Assembly: GCF_013409005.1 (NCBI RefSeq)
Contig: NZ_JACBZO010000001.1
Span: 124,001-188,000 of the forward strand
DNA length: 64,000 bases
DNA from: Demequina lutea
GTDB taxonomy: Bacteria > Actinomycetota > Actinomycetes > Actinomycetales > Demequinaceae
Reading direction: 5' to 3'
Within the stretch, counting starts at the first letter, position 1. Each line of letters opens with the position of its first letter. A program made the position numbers and the translations under genes. The notes beneath the pieces are model-generated. The model was not told the origin of the DNA. It was given only the letters and a program-made list of their open reading frames with translations, and did not search any database. This document shows positions 51,954-61,143 of this stretch, piece by piece.

Positions 51954-52721
51954 GTGTTCAGCAAGACGATAGCGATGGCCAGCGTGGCGGGACTCGCACT
52001 GGTGCTCAGTGGCTGCAGCTCGCAGACAACCAACTCCGGAATTGCCAACCTCGGCAATGCCAAGGCCGGCCCGACGGCCGCCGCCAAGCCCAAGGGCAGT
52101 GCCGAGGACCAAGCGATCGCCTTCGCGCAATGCATGCGCGACAACGGAGTCGACTTCCCAGACCCCACAGTTGACGCGCAAGGAAACCCCAGCTTCGCGA
52201 ACGCGTTCAAGCAGAGCCAATCCGGCGGCTTTAAACCCGGCGACACAAGTTTCAGGACCGCGATGACCGCCTGCCAGAGCCTCGCGAGTGGTTTGCAGAT
52301 CGGCGGGGGTGGCGGCAACTTTGACTCGCAGGCCATGACCGATGCCCTCTACTCATACACGCAGTGCCTGCGCGACCAAGGCCTCGACGTGGGTGACATC
52401 ACCCTGGGCTCGGGGCGGCCCGGCGGAGGGGGTGCGCCGGGTGCTGGCGGGACAACCTCTGGCGGGACGTCCTCGGGCTCGAACGCCGCTCCGCCGTCCG
52501 CAGCGCCCGGTGATGGGCAGGCTCCCGCTGGCGTGCGCGGCGGAGGATTCAACAACACCGACCGCTTCGCCACACAGTTGGGCCAAGACCCGACCAGCCC
52601 CGCGTGGATCGCGGCCAATAAGGTATGCCAGCCCGTCCTCACGAAGGCCATGACGAGTGCGCGCGGTGGCGCCGCCGGATCCACCGCAACTGCGCCTAGC
52701 GGAACGGGAACCGGCGCGTGA
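51954..52721 (+). CDS. Secreted lipoprotein of the efflux operon
   Basis: 255 residues. GTG start after AAGGACACC. Lipobox LVLSGCSS. The mature protein has two related units, AFAQCMRDNGVDFPDPTVDA and SYTQCLRDQGLDVGD, each a C-[ML]-R-[DQ]-x-G motif, separated from the end by a Gly/Ser/Pro-rich stretch (residues about 155-195). No family name recognised, but such CMR-G lipoproteins accompany MacB-like transporters in actinobacteria (from memory, unverified). The stop overlaps the adaptor GTG. Confidence 0.65.
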   Translation: MFSKTIAMASVAGLALVLSGCSSQTTNSGIANLGNAKAGPTAAAKPKGSAEDQAIAFAQCMRDNGVDFPDPTVDAQGNPSFANAFKQSQSGGFKPGDTSFRTAMTACQSLASGLQIGGGGGNFDSQAMTDALYSYTQCLRDQGLDVGDITLGSGRPGGGGAPGAGGTTSGGTSSGSNAAPPSAAPGDGQAPAGVRGGGFNNTDRFATQLGQDPTSPAWIAANKVCQPVLTKAMTSARGGAAGSTATAPSGTGTGA

Positions 52722-53905
52722 CCGACCTCATCGAGGCCCCCGTCGCGGGGCCGACGCTTCAGGACGTCGCCGCGCTTGTCGGTGGCCAGCGCACCAAGGT
52801 GCGCAGGACAGCAGCGATTGCGGCCGTCATCGGTCTCGCGCTGGGTGCGGGAGGAGTGGTGGCGGCGACTCAGCTCGGCAAGTCGACCCCTGCACAGGCG
52901 CGCACCTCGGTGGCGCTGCAGACCGTCGCTGCGAAGTCCCAGGACGTCAATTTGTACACGGAATACGCGGGCACGCTGGGTTATGGAACTGCGGTCGGTG
53001 TTGTCACGAGGGGGTCAGGAGTTCTCACGTCCGTTCCAGCGGTGGGCACCGATCTCAAGCGAGGCCAGGTCGCTTTCAGTATCGACGAGCAGCCAGTCGC
53101 ACTCATGTATGGCGACCTGCCAGCGTGGCGCACCCTGTCGACGGCGTCCACACCCGGCCCCGACATCCTGCAGCTCGAGACCAATCTCGCGGCGCTGGGA
53201 TACGGCACGAATATGACCGTTGACGACACGTTCACGGCGGTCACGGCCGCGAACCTCAAGGCGTTCGAGACCGCCATCGGCGAGTCCAATCCCGACGGCA
53301 TCTTGGACCCAGGCGAGGTCGTCTTCTCGCAGGGCCCCATTCGTGTCGACAGCGTCCTCACGCGCGGCACAACGGTTTCGGCGGGGACGAGCGTCGTCAC
53401 GGCGGCGTTGCTCGAGCACGCGCAGGACACCGTCACCAATGACGTCGTGACGACCGCCACCACGCCCACGCAGGCGGTGACGTTCACCATCCCCACGACC
53501 GACCAGGGAACCTTCAAGGTGGGCGACTCCGTCCAGGTGGTCCAGGCGGACTCCAGCACGGCCGCCGGCACGGTGAGCACGCTCAGCGAAATTCCGCGTC
53601 GGAATGGATCGGGGCCCAATGCCAGCCTCGTTCTTGACGTGACCGTGGCAATCACCACCGTCCCCGCTGGGGGCCTCATAGAGGGTCCCGCCAACGTGGA
53701 CGTCACCAACAGCGTACAAAAGGGCCTCACCATGGTCCCCTTGCGCGCTTTGGTCGCTCTCGAAGGCGGCGGCTTCGCGGTATCGGTCGTTGGTAGCACC
53801 GGCGCGAGCAGCTACGTCGCCGTCCAAACCGGCGTGTTCCAAGACGGTTGGGTCCAGGTCACAGGCAAGGTTTCACCGGGAGACAAGGTTCAGGTGCCCG
53901 CATGA
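52718..53905 (+). CDS. Efflux adaptor with peptidoglycan-binding domain (first copy)
   Basis: 395 residues. Cytoplasmic start, membrane helix at about 31-53 (TAAIAAVIGLALGAGGVVAA), lipoyl-like beta segments, a peptidoglycan-binding-1 unit (residues about 148-182: ILQLETNLAALGYGTNMTVD then DTFTAVTAANLKAFE), and C-terminal MFP beta-barrel segments (FTIPTTDQGTFKVGDSVQVV, GWVQVTGKVSPGDKVQVP). It links the ABC transporter to the wall side. GTGA overlap with the lipoprotein gene and ATGA overlap with the ATPase gene. Confidence 0.78.
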   Translation: MTDLIEAPVAGPTLQDVAALVGGQRTKVRRTAAIAAVIGLALGAGGVVAATQLGKSTPAQARTSVALQTVAAKSQDVNLYTEYAGTLGYGTAVGVVTRGSGVLTSVPAVGTDLKRGQVAFSIDEQPVALMYGDLPAWRTLSTASTPGPDILQLETNLAALGYGTNMTVDDTFTAVTAANLKAFETAIGESNPDGILDPGEVVFSQGPIRVDSVLTRGTTVSAGTSVVTAALLEHAQDTVTNDVVTTATTPTQAVTFTIPTTDQGTFKVGDSVQVVQADSSTAAGTVSTLSEIPRRNGSGPNASLVLDVTVAITTVPAGGLIEGPANVDVTNSVQKGLTMVPLRALVALEGGGFAVSVVGSTGASSYVAVQTGVFQDGWVQVTGKVSPGDKVQVPA

Positions 53906-54594
53906 CCGAGGTCCTCGAGTTGGCCGATGTCGTCAAGTCCTACCCGGGTCATCCCCCAGTCCATGCGCTAGCCGGAGTCAGCCTCACGGTCCATGAGGGA
54001 GAGCTTGTGGGCATCGTGGGCCCGTCGGGGTCGGGCAAGTCGACGCTGCTCCACATCATCGGCACGCTTGATCGGCCCTCATCGGGCGTCGTGACGATCG
54101 GCGGCCACGTCGTATCGACGATGTCGGACAGGCGGCTCTCGGCCGCGAGATCGAGCCTGATCGGCTTCGTCTTCCAGCAGTTCCACCTGATTCCCTCGAT
54201 GACGGCGCTCGACAACGTCGCAACTGGCTTGCTCTACACGGGCGCCAACCTGACTGAGAGGCGATTCAAGGCGTTTGAGGCGCTACAGCGCGTCGGCCTC
54301 GCCCATCGCCTCACCCACTTGCCGAGCGAACTGTCGGGGGGGGAGCGGCAGCGCGTCGCCATCGCGCGAGCCCTCGTCAACAAGCCAGCGATCATCCTGG
54401 CCGACGAGCCGACGGGAAACCTCGATACCCATACCGGCGAGCAAATCATGGGCCTCTTCCATGACCTCAACGCCCAAGGAGCGACGATTCTCGTCATCAC
54501 CCACGACCGCGAACTCGCCGAAGGCTTGCCCCGTCAGGTTCACATCAGGGACGGCCGCCTCGAGTCGGACTCGGCAGCGACGGTGGCCGCATGA
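53902..54594 (+). CDS. ABC transporter ATPase, MacB/LolD type
   Basis: 230 residues. Walker [22 protein letters not shown]-loop [18 protein letters not shown], signature [15 protein letters not shown], Walker [16 protein letters not shown]-loop VITHDRELA. The class powers mechanotransmission through a FtsX/MacB permease rather than classic transport. Overlaps genes on both sides by ATGA. Confidence 0.93.
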   Translation: MTEVLELADVVKSYPGHPPVHALAGVSLTVHEGELVGIVGPSGSGKSTLLHIIGTLDRPSSGVVTIGGHVVSTMSDRRLSAARSSLIGFVFQQFHLIPSMTALDNVATGLLYTGANLTERRFKAFEALQRVGLAHRLTHLPSELSGGERQRVAIARALVNKPAIILADEPTGNLDTHTGEQIMGLFHDLNAQGATILVITHDRELAEGLPRQVHIRDGRLESDSAATVAA

Positions 54595-55820
54595 GCGTCG
54601 TCGTCGTCCGGGAGGAGCCGGCCCCTGCCGTCGACCTCGGTCGGAGCAGGGTGCGCCTAGGGGATCTCGCCGCCGTTGCCGCGTCGGCGATGAGCTCACG
54701 GCGCATGCGCACACTCCTGTCCGCACTCGGGGTCACGATCGGCATCGCCTCGATGGTGGCCGTGCTCGGACTCTCCGACTCGAGTCGCGCGGATCTCCAG
54801 ACGCAGATCGGCAAGCTCGGGACTAACCTCCTGACGATCCAGGCCGGTTCCGGCTTTGGTGCAGGCGACGCGACGCTTCCCGACGATGTCACGACGGCGA
54901 TCGCCCGCATCGGTCCAATCGAGAACGTCACAGGGGTGGTAACCCTGACCGATCCCGTATTGCGCAACTCCGAGGTAAATGTCGACGCCACCGGCGGCGT
55001 GCAGGCCGTTGCCGCCGACCTCAACCTGCTCGCTACCCTCAACTCATCGGTTGCGGACGGAGTGTGGCTCAACGCGGCCACGTCCGATTACCCCGCGGTG
55101 GTTCTGGGCGCGACTGCGGCGCAACGGTTGGGCGTGACGACCGCCGCGGACGGACAGCAGATCCTCATCGGCGGCAAGCGCTTCACCGTCGTGGGAATTC
55201 TCAATCCCTTCCCTCTTGCGGCGGACCTGGATCGCTCCGCGATCATCGGCACCAAGGCCGCCGTCGACTACTTGGGAGCCACACTGGCACCGAGCACCGT
55301 CTACGTCACCACCGTCCCCGCTTTCGTTGACAACGTCCAGTCCGTGCTGGCAGCGACGGCCAACCCCGAGCACCCCGAAAATGTCCAGGTCACCCGTCCT
55401 TCCGATGCGCTCGAGGCCCAGAAGGCAGCGAACAACGCGTTCACCGCGCTGTTCCTCGGCCTCGGTGCGGTGGCACTCCTCGTGGGAGGCGTCGGCATCG
55501 CCAACGTCATGATCATGGGTGTGGTGGAGCGCCGAGCCGAAATCGGCCTGCGCCGGGCGCTCGGTGCGACGCGGGGCCACATTCGCGATCAGTTCCTCAT
55601 CGAGTCGCTCATGCTCGCAGGCCTGGGGGGCGTCGCGGGAGTGGCGCTGGGTGCGCTCGCGACCTTTGTTTACGCGACCAGTCAAGGCTGGCAGACGGTG
55701 ATCCCCCCGATCGCCATTGCGGGCGGCTTGGGAGGCGCGCTGGTCATTGGGGCCGTCGCGGGACTGTATCCGGCCATGCGCGCCGCCGCGCTTGCGCCTA
55801 CCGAAGCCTTGAGGAGTTGA
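54591..55820 (+). CDS. ABC transporter permease, MacB/FtsX type
   Basis: 409 residues. One helix near 42-62 (LLSALGVTIGIASMVAVLGL), a MacB_PCD extracellular domain (residues about 65-275; KLGTNLLTIQAGSGFGAGDA), then three C-terminal helices. FtsX motif GVVERRAEIGLRRALGATRG. Couples ATP hydrolysis to extrusion or periplasm-side action. One base separates it from the second adaptor. Confidence 0.9.
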   Translation: MSVVVVREEPAPAVDLGRSRVRLGDLAAVAASAMSSRRMRTLLSALGVTIGIASMVAVLGLSDSSRADLQTQIGKLGTNLLTIQAGSGFGAGDATLPDDVTTAIARIGPIENVTGVVTLTDPVLRNSEVNVDATGGVQAVAADLNLLATLNSSVADGVWLNAATSDYPAVVLGATAAQRLGVTTAADGQQILIGGKRFTVVGILNPFPLAADLDRSAIIGTKAAVDYLGATLAPSTVYVTTVPAFVDNVQSVLAATANPEHPENVQVTRPSDALEAQKAANNAFTALFLGLGAVALLVGGVGIANVMIMGVVERRAEIGLRRALGATRGHIRDQFLIESLMLAGLGGVAGVALGALATFVYATSQGWQTVIPPIAIAGGLGGALVIGAVAGLYPAMRAAALAPTEALRS

Positions 55821-55821
55821 G

Positions 55822-57252
55822 ATGACCAGGAAAGCAACATCGATGCGGACCTGGGCGCTCGTCGCGGCCGTCAGCATCGTCGCGCTGACGGGCTCGACGA
55901 TGGCTTACGGCGCCTCGTCAAGCACGCAGGCAACCACGTCGAAGGTCACCAAGGGAGACCTTACGCAGACGCTGTCGTGGACGGGCAAACTCGCGTACGC
56001 AAACGCCGCATCGCTCGTCTACAAGAGCGGACAAGGCTCCGCCGGGACGCACTCCGCATCGACGGGCGGGTTGGCGTCGGCAACGGTAGCGGCCAAGGTC
56101 GCGAGTTTCAGCGTTGCCTTGGACGCCACGGCGTCGGCCAGCCCCTCGCCCTGCCCGTCGCCGAGTCCGTCGCCGAGTCCGTCGCCGAGTCCGTCGCCGA
56201 GCCCCTCGCCCAGCGCGTCGCCGAGTCCGTCGCCCAGCGCGTCGCCGAGCCCGTCGCCCAGCCCCTCGCCCTGCCCGTCGCCGAGCCCGTCGCCGAGCCC
56301 GTCGGCGGGTCCCTCGGCGGGTCCCTCGGCGAGCCCGTCGCACTCGCCCACCAGGAGCACCGGGTCGTTCGGGGGAACGGGGTCGTCCGGGAGCACGGGG
56401 TCCAGCGGCACCTCTGCCGCATCGACCACCCCGACGGTTGCAAGCGCCGGACTCGTGACCTGGCTCCCCACCGCAGGCTCCGTCGTCTCAAGCGGCGAGG
56501 TGCTCTACCGCGTGAATAACCAGCCGGTGGTCTTGCTCGAAGGCGCGGCGACCCTCTACCGCAATCTCACGGTCGGTGACACGGGGGACGATGTCCACGC
56601 GCTTGAGACGGCGCTCGCGGCTTTGGGATACGACACGAACATGACGGTCGATAACAACTTCACCTCGGTCACGGCCGCAAACCTCAAGGCGTTTCAGACC
56701 GCCATGGGCATTACTGCGACCGGCAGCCTCGACCTCACGACCGTCGTGATGCACGACGGTCCCGTGGTGGTGAGCACCCTGGTGGCCGCAGTGGGGGACT
56801 CGGCGCCGTCCGGTACCGAGATTCTGGTCATGGCGGATCAGGAACGCGACGTCACCGTCTCTCTCGACCCCGCTCAGCTCACGTCGATCGCGGTGGGTGA
56901 CACCGTCAGCGTCAAGCTTCTGGATGGCAGCAGCGCCAATGCCACCGTCGCCTTCATCGCGGCGGCGCCGGCCTCCGACGGTACCTTTGCTCTCACGGCG
57001 CAGCTTGACCCGAGCGTCAAGGTGTCGGGGGACGACTTGACCGTCACGGTCTCCTACTCCCGTGTGCTCGCGAAGGGCGCGTTGCTCATCGACCCCTACG
57101 CGCTCGTTCTGCTCGAGGGAAACCGCACCGTGGTGCGGGTGGTGCGCGCCGGCGTCGTGAGTGATGTGGAGGTAGCGGTGATCGCCACGGCCGGTCGGAG
57201 CACGGCCGTTTCGAGCACAGACCTCAAAGAGGGCGACACTATTGAGGGATAA
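55822..57252 (+). CDS. Efflux adaptor with peptidoglycan-binding domain and Pro-Ser linker (second copy)
   Basis: 476 residues. Signal/anchor helix (WALVAAVSIVALTGSTMAYG), a lipoyl-like start, then a low-complexity stretch at about 106-172 of alternating Ser-Pro with two Cys-Pro. A Gly/Ser segment follows. The peptidoglycan-binding-1 unit (VHALETALAALGYDTNMTVD then NNFTSVTAANLKAFQ) is very close to that of the first adaptor. C-terminal barrel segments (VTVSLDPAQLTSIAVGDTVS). It looks like a duplicate adaptor with a long flexible spacer. Confidence 0.75.
   Translation: MTRKATSMRTWALVAAVSIVALTGSTMAYGASSSTQATTSKVTKGDLTQTLSWTGKLAYANAASLVYKSGQGSAGTHSASTGGLASATVAAKVASFSVALDATASASPSPCPSPSPSPSPSPSPSPSPSPSASPSPSPSASPSPSPSPSPCPSPSPSPSPSAGPSAGPSASPSHSPTRSTGSFGGTGSSGSTGSSGTSAASTTPTVASAGLVTWLPTAGSVVSSGEVLYRVNNQPVVLLEGAATLYRNLTVGDTGDDVHALETALAALGYDTNMTVDNNFTSVTAANLKAFQTAMGITATGSLDLTTVVMHDGPVVVSTLVAAVGDSAPSGTEILVMADQERDVTVSLDPAQLTSIAVGDTVSVKLLDGSSANATVAFIAAAPASDGTFALTAQLDPSVKVSGDDLTVTVSYSRVLAKGALLIDPYALVLLEGNRTVVRVVRAGVVSDVEVAVIATAGRSTAVSSTDLKEGDTIEG
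56140..56345 (+). repeat. Coding minisatellite for the Pro-Ser linker
   Basis: Imperfect tandem six-base units of the type CCGAGTCCGTCG / CCCAGCGCGTCG, all in frame and encoding Ser-Pro with some Ser-Ala and Cys-Pro. Such DNA can change length by slippage without frameshift as units are multiples of three. Confidence 0.8.
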
Positions 57253-57276
57253 GACGCGGCAACGAGAGGTGTACTC

Positions 57277-57951
57277 GTGAGGATCCTGGTTGTTGAGGAC
57301 CACGCGGTGCTTGCGCGCGAGGTCGCTACCGGTTTGCGCCGCGACGGCTTCGCCGTGGACATTGCCCGCGACGGCGAGGAGGCGATCGAGAAGACGGACG
57401 TCAACGATTACGACGTCGTGGTGCTCGATCGCGACTTGCCCAAGGTGCACGGCGATGAGGTATGCAGGCGCGTCGCGTCGCAACCGGACGGGCCCAGGAT
57501 CATCATGCTCACCGCGGCGGGATCGCTCGGCGACATTGTCGACGGCCTGAATCTCGGCGCAGACGACTACCTCTCGAAGCCCTTCGCGATGGCCGAACTC
57601 ATCGCCAGAGTCCGCACGCTTGCGCGGCGTTCCGGTCCGGCATCGCGTCCGGTCGTCACCGTCGGCGATGTGGAGATCCGTCACGACGAGCGCAGGGTCT
57701 CGCGCGCGGGAGAGCCAGTCGCGCTTTCGCCCAAGGAGTTTGGGGTTCTCGAGGTCCTCGCGGCCCGGCCGGGTGTCGTCGTCTCGGCGGAGACCCTCCT
57801 GGAGAAGGTGTGGGACGAGTACACCGATCCGCTGACTAACGCGGTCAGGGTGACCATGGTGACCTTGCGTCGCAAGCTTGGCGAGCCCAGCCCCATCATC
57901 ACCGTCAAGGGTGTGGGCTACGCGCTACGCCTAGAGGGCGAGTCGACATGA
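57277..57951 (+). CDS. OmpR-family response regulator of the efflux operon
   Basis: 224 residues. Receiver: RILVVEDHAVLAREVATGLR, phospho-Asp in DVVVLDRDLPKVHGDE, KPFAMAELIARVR. Winged helix: LSPKEFGVLEVLAARPGVVV ... NAVRVTMVTLRRKLGEPSPI. GTG start after GAGAGG. It overlaps the kinase gene by ATGA and lies 24 bp after the adaptor gene, so it is probably co-transcribed with the transporter it controls. Confidence 0.92.
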   Translation: MRILVVEDHAVLAREVATGLRRDGFAVDIARDGEEAIEKTDVNDYDVVVLDRDLPKVHGDEVCRRVASQPDGPRIIMLTAAGSLGDIVDGLNLGADDYLSKPFAMAELIARVRTLARRSGPASRPVVTVGDVEIRHDERRVSRAGEPVALSPKEFGVLEVLAARPGVVVSAETLLEKVWDEYTDPLTNAVRVTMVTLRRKLGEPSPIITVKGVGYALRLEGEST

Positions 57952-59141
57952 AGATCACGATCAGGGTTCGACTGACCGCGCTCTTCGCCGCGCTCTTTCT
58001 CATTCTTGCCGCCGTACTCGTGGGGACCTCGTACGCGTTTGTTGCGCGCGCCACTACTCCCCAGGCCCAGGCAGAGGAGCGCGCGAGTGTCTTGCAGAAG
58101 GCGCTCGCCGATCAGGGGATCCAGGTCAACTTGCGGCCTTCAGATTGGCAATATCAGGGCGGGCCCGGAGTGCCTTCGCGAGACCCCGTGGCGCAGGCGC
58201 TACACGAGATCGAGAACCAGGCGCGCGCGAACGTTCTCGAAGATCTCCTGAAGCGTTCGGTCCTCGCCTTCGCGATCAGCGCCGTCATCGCCGTTGGGCT
58301 CGCCTATTGGCTCGCGGGGCGCGTGCTGCGACCCATCGACGAGATCGCTCGGGCCGCGAATTCCCTGTCGGAGTCGACCCTCGACCGGAGACTGTCAAAC
58401 GACGGCCCCGCCGACGAATTCGGCAGGCTCAAGACCGCGTTCAACGGAATGCTCGCCCGGCTTGAGGGCGCCTTCGAGTCGCGCCAACGCTTCGCTTCCG
58501 ATGCTTCGCATGAGTTGCGGACCCCGCTGGCGGTGATGCAGGCATCGGCCGACAACGTGCTTGCCTCTGCGCGACCGCCCAAGCAAGCGCGCGAGCTTGC
58601 CGAAGAGGTGCAACGCCAGGTGTCGCGGTCCGACTCGCTCATGGATTCGCTCCTGACCCTCTCGCGCGCCGACGACGTGACGCACACTCGGGAGCGCGTC
58701 GACCTTGCCGACATTGCGGCAAGGGTTGTCACCGAGAAGGAGCCGCGTGCGACGGCCGCGGGCATCAGGCTCGAACTCGATGTCGAGGACGCCCCCGTGT
58801 GGGCGGACCCGATTCTCATGGAGCGCATGATCGCGAACCTGATCGAAAACGCGGTCCGCTACAACGTGGAGCGCGACGGGTGGGTGACGTGCACCGTGCG
58901 GACCGTTGATGGTGCAGCGACGATCGAAGTGGCTAACTCCGGCCCCGCGGTGGAGCCCGCAGACGTCGAGGCTCTCTTCGAGCGATTCCGTCGGGGTGCG
59001 CAGCGCTCCGAGGTCAGCGGGCACGGACTTGGCCTGCCGATCGTGTCTCGCGTCGCCGACGTTCACGGCGGCAAGGTCGTCGCGATTCCGGGCCCCGAGG
59101 GCGGGCTCATGGTGACCGTGACCATTCCTGGAGTTGCCTAG
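57948..59141 (+). CDS. Sensor histidine kinase of the efflux operon
   Basis: 397 residues. Membrane helices at about 8-30 and 104-125 around an external loop of about 70 residues, HAMP (RVLRPIDEIARAANSLSEST), H-box ASDASHELRTPLAVMQASAD, N-box MIANLIENAVRYNVERDG, and a GHGLGLPIVSRVADVHGG lid. It senses an envelope signal and phosphorylates the regulator encoded just before it. Confidence 0.92.
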   Translation: MKITIRVRLTALFAALFLILAAVLVGTSYAFVARATTPQAQAEERASVLQKALADQGIQVNLRPSDWQYQGGPGVPSRDPVAQALHEIENQARANVLEDLLKRSVLAFAISAVIAVGLAYWLAGRVLRPIDEIARAANSLSESTLDRRLSNDGPADEFGRLKTAFNGMLARLEGAFESRQRFASDASHELRTPLAVMQASADNVLASARPPKQARELAEEVQRQVSRSDSLMDSLLTLSRADDVTHTRERVDLADIAARVVTEKEPRATAAGIRLELDVEDAPVWADPILMERMIANLIENAVRYNVERDGWVTCTVRTVDGAATIEVANSGPAVEPADVEALFERFRRGAQRSEVSGHGLGLPIVSRVADVHGGKVVAIPGPEGGLMVTVTIPGVA

Positions 59142-59210
59142 CGCGAACGTAGGTTTTTTCCCGCTCGCGCCCACCCCTCCGCATCGGGCGTGAAATGCTG
59201 AGGTGCCCCA

Positions 59211-59238
59211 ACCAAAATGCGCGCCGCGGAGTTTTGGT
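59211..59238. promoter_or_regulatory. Inverted repeat before the ECF sigma gene
   Basis: ACCAAAA-N14-TTTTGGT, 28 bp before the sigma factor GTG. It could be an operator or the hairpin that ends the kinase transcript; the sequence does not decide. Confidence 0.35.
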
Positions 59239-59265
59239 AGAGAAGGGGCAGAGGAGGGGGCGATA

Positions 59266-59820
59266 GTGACGGGGGCGTGGGAACACGTGGCGACCGAACT
59301 TGTCGAGACGCGCTACGGCGCTCTTGTTGGCTACGCGACCATGCTGACCGGGTCGCGGACCGATGCCGAAGACATCGTGCACGATGCGCTCATCGCCGTG
59401 TTCGGCAAGCGACGGAGCCTCCCCAACGTCGGCGCCGCGGAGGGCTATGTGCGCCGCGCGATCGCCAACAAGTTTCTGGACAGAGCACGCAAGGGTAGCC
59501 GAGAACGGCTAGCGTTCCGGCGCGTTGCCGCCGAGCCGGAGGAGACGGTGCCCGGTCCGGAGGGCCAAGCGACCGATCGATCGTCAATCGACCAGGCGAT
59601 GGCTTTGCTCACTCCGCAAGAGCGCGCCTGTGTCGCCATGCGTTACATGGATCAGCTGTCAACGCGAGAGGCCGCGATCGCGCTGGGAATCTCCGAAGGT
59701 TCGGTGAAGCGCTACGTGTACGACGGGGCCCGCAAACTCAGTGCCGCCATCAACATCGAGATCGAGGCGGCCGACCACGAGTGGGCGCCCGTGAGCCCAA
59801 AGAAGGAGCGCTCATCATGA
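59266..59820 (+). CDS. ECF-type RNA polymerase sigma factor
   Basis: 184 residues. Region 2 YGALVGYATMLTGSRTDAED then IVHDALIAVFGKRR; region 4 LLTPQERACVAMRYMDQLST with the helix-turn-helix AAIALGISEGSVKRYVYDGA. GTG 59266 is chosen, right after GGAGGGGG. It overlaps the next gene by ATGA, the usual sigma/anti-sigma arrangement. Confidence 0.9.
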   Translation: MTGAWEHVATELVETRYGALVGYATMLTGSRTDAEDIVHDALIAVFGKRRSLPNVGAAEGYVRRAIANKFLDRARKGSRERLAFRRVAAEPEETVPGPEGQATDRSSIDQAMALLTPQERACVAMRYMDQLSTREAAIALGISEGSVKRYVYDGARKLSAAINIEIEAADHEWAPVSPKKERSS

Positions 59821-61079
59821 GCGATGAGGTCTCGCGTCGCCTCGAGGAGGCGGCCGGCGCGCACGCAAGGGCGGCCAACGAAGGCGCAGACATCTCCCTG
59901 GTGACAGCTTCGATCATCGGCAAGGCCAGGCGCCGACGCCGGGTCACCGGCGCGCTGACGGTCGCCGCCGCGGTGGTGGGGGTGTTGGCCGTCGGAGGAG
60001 GCTCGTTCGCGGTCATGAGTACGTTGCGCGGTGGCGACGTCGGTCCTGCGACGCATGCCGAGGTTCCGTCATGGGGCCCTTCGAGCGTGGCGGCAACAAC
60101 CTCGCCACCGACGACCGCCTCCGAACCCGCACCCCTCGCGATCGCCGACTACCCCCCGCTGGCCCCCTCCCGAGGCGCCGGCTTCCCTGCGGCGCACGAG
60201 ATGCAGGCCTGGGTTTGGGCCTACGTGGGCCAGGGGTGGTCTCTGCAGTCGTTTTCGGCGAGTGCCGGCGTCTACTCCAGCACGTCGCCCACAACGTCGG
60301 GCGCGGTGATTTACCTGGTGGGCCCAGATGGAGAGAAGTTCGATCTTCAGGAGTTGGCCCCCGAGTATTCGCAGGGACTGCGCGTGGTGTCCTGGCAGGC
60401 GGGCGCGCGCACGGCGCACATCGTCTGGACTGGCGACCATGAGGCGGGCGTGCCGTCGGGGGGTGCCGAGATCGACCTCACCACGGGCGAGATACTCCCC
60501 ATCGTGTTCGCCACTCCGTGGGGTGTGTCGAGCACCGTGGCTCCCGTCGCGGTATCGGCCGCCGGAAACGAGTTGTGGGAGGCGTGGCTCGGCCGCCACG
60601 TGCGCTTCTACAGGTACGGGGCCGCCAGCGGCTGGACGGTCGCGACCGTCAACGAGCTTGACGGTGTTGACGATCTCGACGCGAACGCTAGGTGGCGCCT
60701 GGCCGCGTCGGATGGCGACACCTCGATCGCGACGAGGCCGGACGGCGCGACCGTGCTGTTTGAGCAGCGCGCCGCGGGCGGTACGGTTGGCGCCCCCACG
60801 CAGATCGCGGTGTACGACCTCGACGCCGCTGACTACGCGAAGGCGGACGTGACCGAACAGCTTGGGGGCGACTGCGTTGCGAAAGCATGGCTTGACGCGG
60901 GGTCGGTGCAGTACGTGTGTGCGACTACGAAGATCACGCACGTGGTTCAGTTGCCGCTCGCCCCGGCATTCGACAACGCGGCAGGCGCCTCCGCCTACCC
61001 ACGCCTCGACCCGATCGCCGATACCACGGTCGTGAGCAGGTCGGGCTACGTCGGATACGGACAGGCGCCGCGGCAATAG
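59817..61079 (+). CDS. Membrane partner of the ECF sigma factor (candidate anti-sigma)
   Basis: 420 residues. About 45 cytoplasmic residues (SRRLEEAAGAHARAANEGAD), a basic RRRRR stop, one membrane helix (VTGALTVAAAVVGVLAVGGG) and a large extracellular domain of about 340 residues with predicted beta-propeller-like strands (AHIVWTGDHEAGVPSGGAEI, TVLFEQRAAGGTVGAPTQIA). Two Cys near the end (LGGDCVAKAW, VQYVCATTK). No zinc anti-sigma motif HxxxCxxC. The anti-sigma role is inferred from gene coupling and topology only. Confidence 0.6.
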   Translation: MSDEVSRRLEEAAGAHARAANEGADISLVTASIIGKARRRRRVTGALTVAAAVVGVLAVGGGSFAVMSTLRGGDVGPATHAEVPSWGPSSVAATTSPPTTASEPAPLAIADYPPLAPSRGAGFPAAHEMQAWVWAYVGQGWSLQSFSASAGVYSSTSPTTSGAVIYLVGPDGEKFDLQELAPEYSQGLRVVSWQAGARTAHIVWTGDHEAGVPSGGAEIDLTTGEILPIVFATPWGVSSTVAPVAVSAAGNELWEAWLGRHVRFYRYGAASGWTVATVNELDGVDDLDANARWRLAASDGDTSIATRPDGATVLFEQRAAGGTVGAPTQIAVYDLDAADYAKADVTEQLGGDCVAKAWLDAGSVQYVCATTKITHVVQLPLAPAFDNAAGASAYPRLDPIADTTVVSRSGYVGYGQAPRQ

Positions 61080-61143
61080 CGGTGTAGTGGGGCGGATGCC
61101 GTGGTGTTGGAGTGACAGCGCCGAGGTGTCTTGGCTCGCACGT

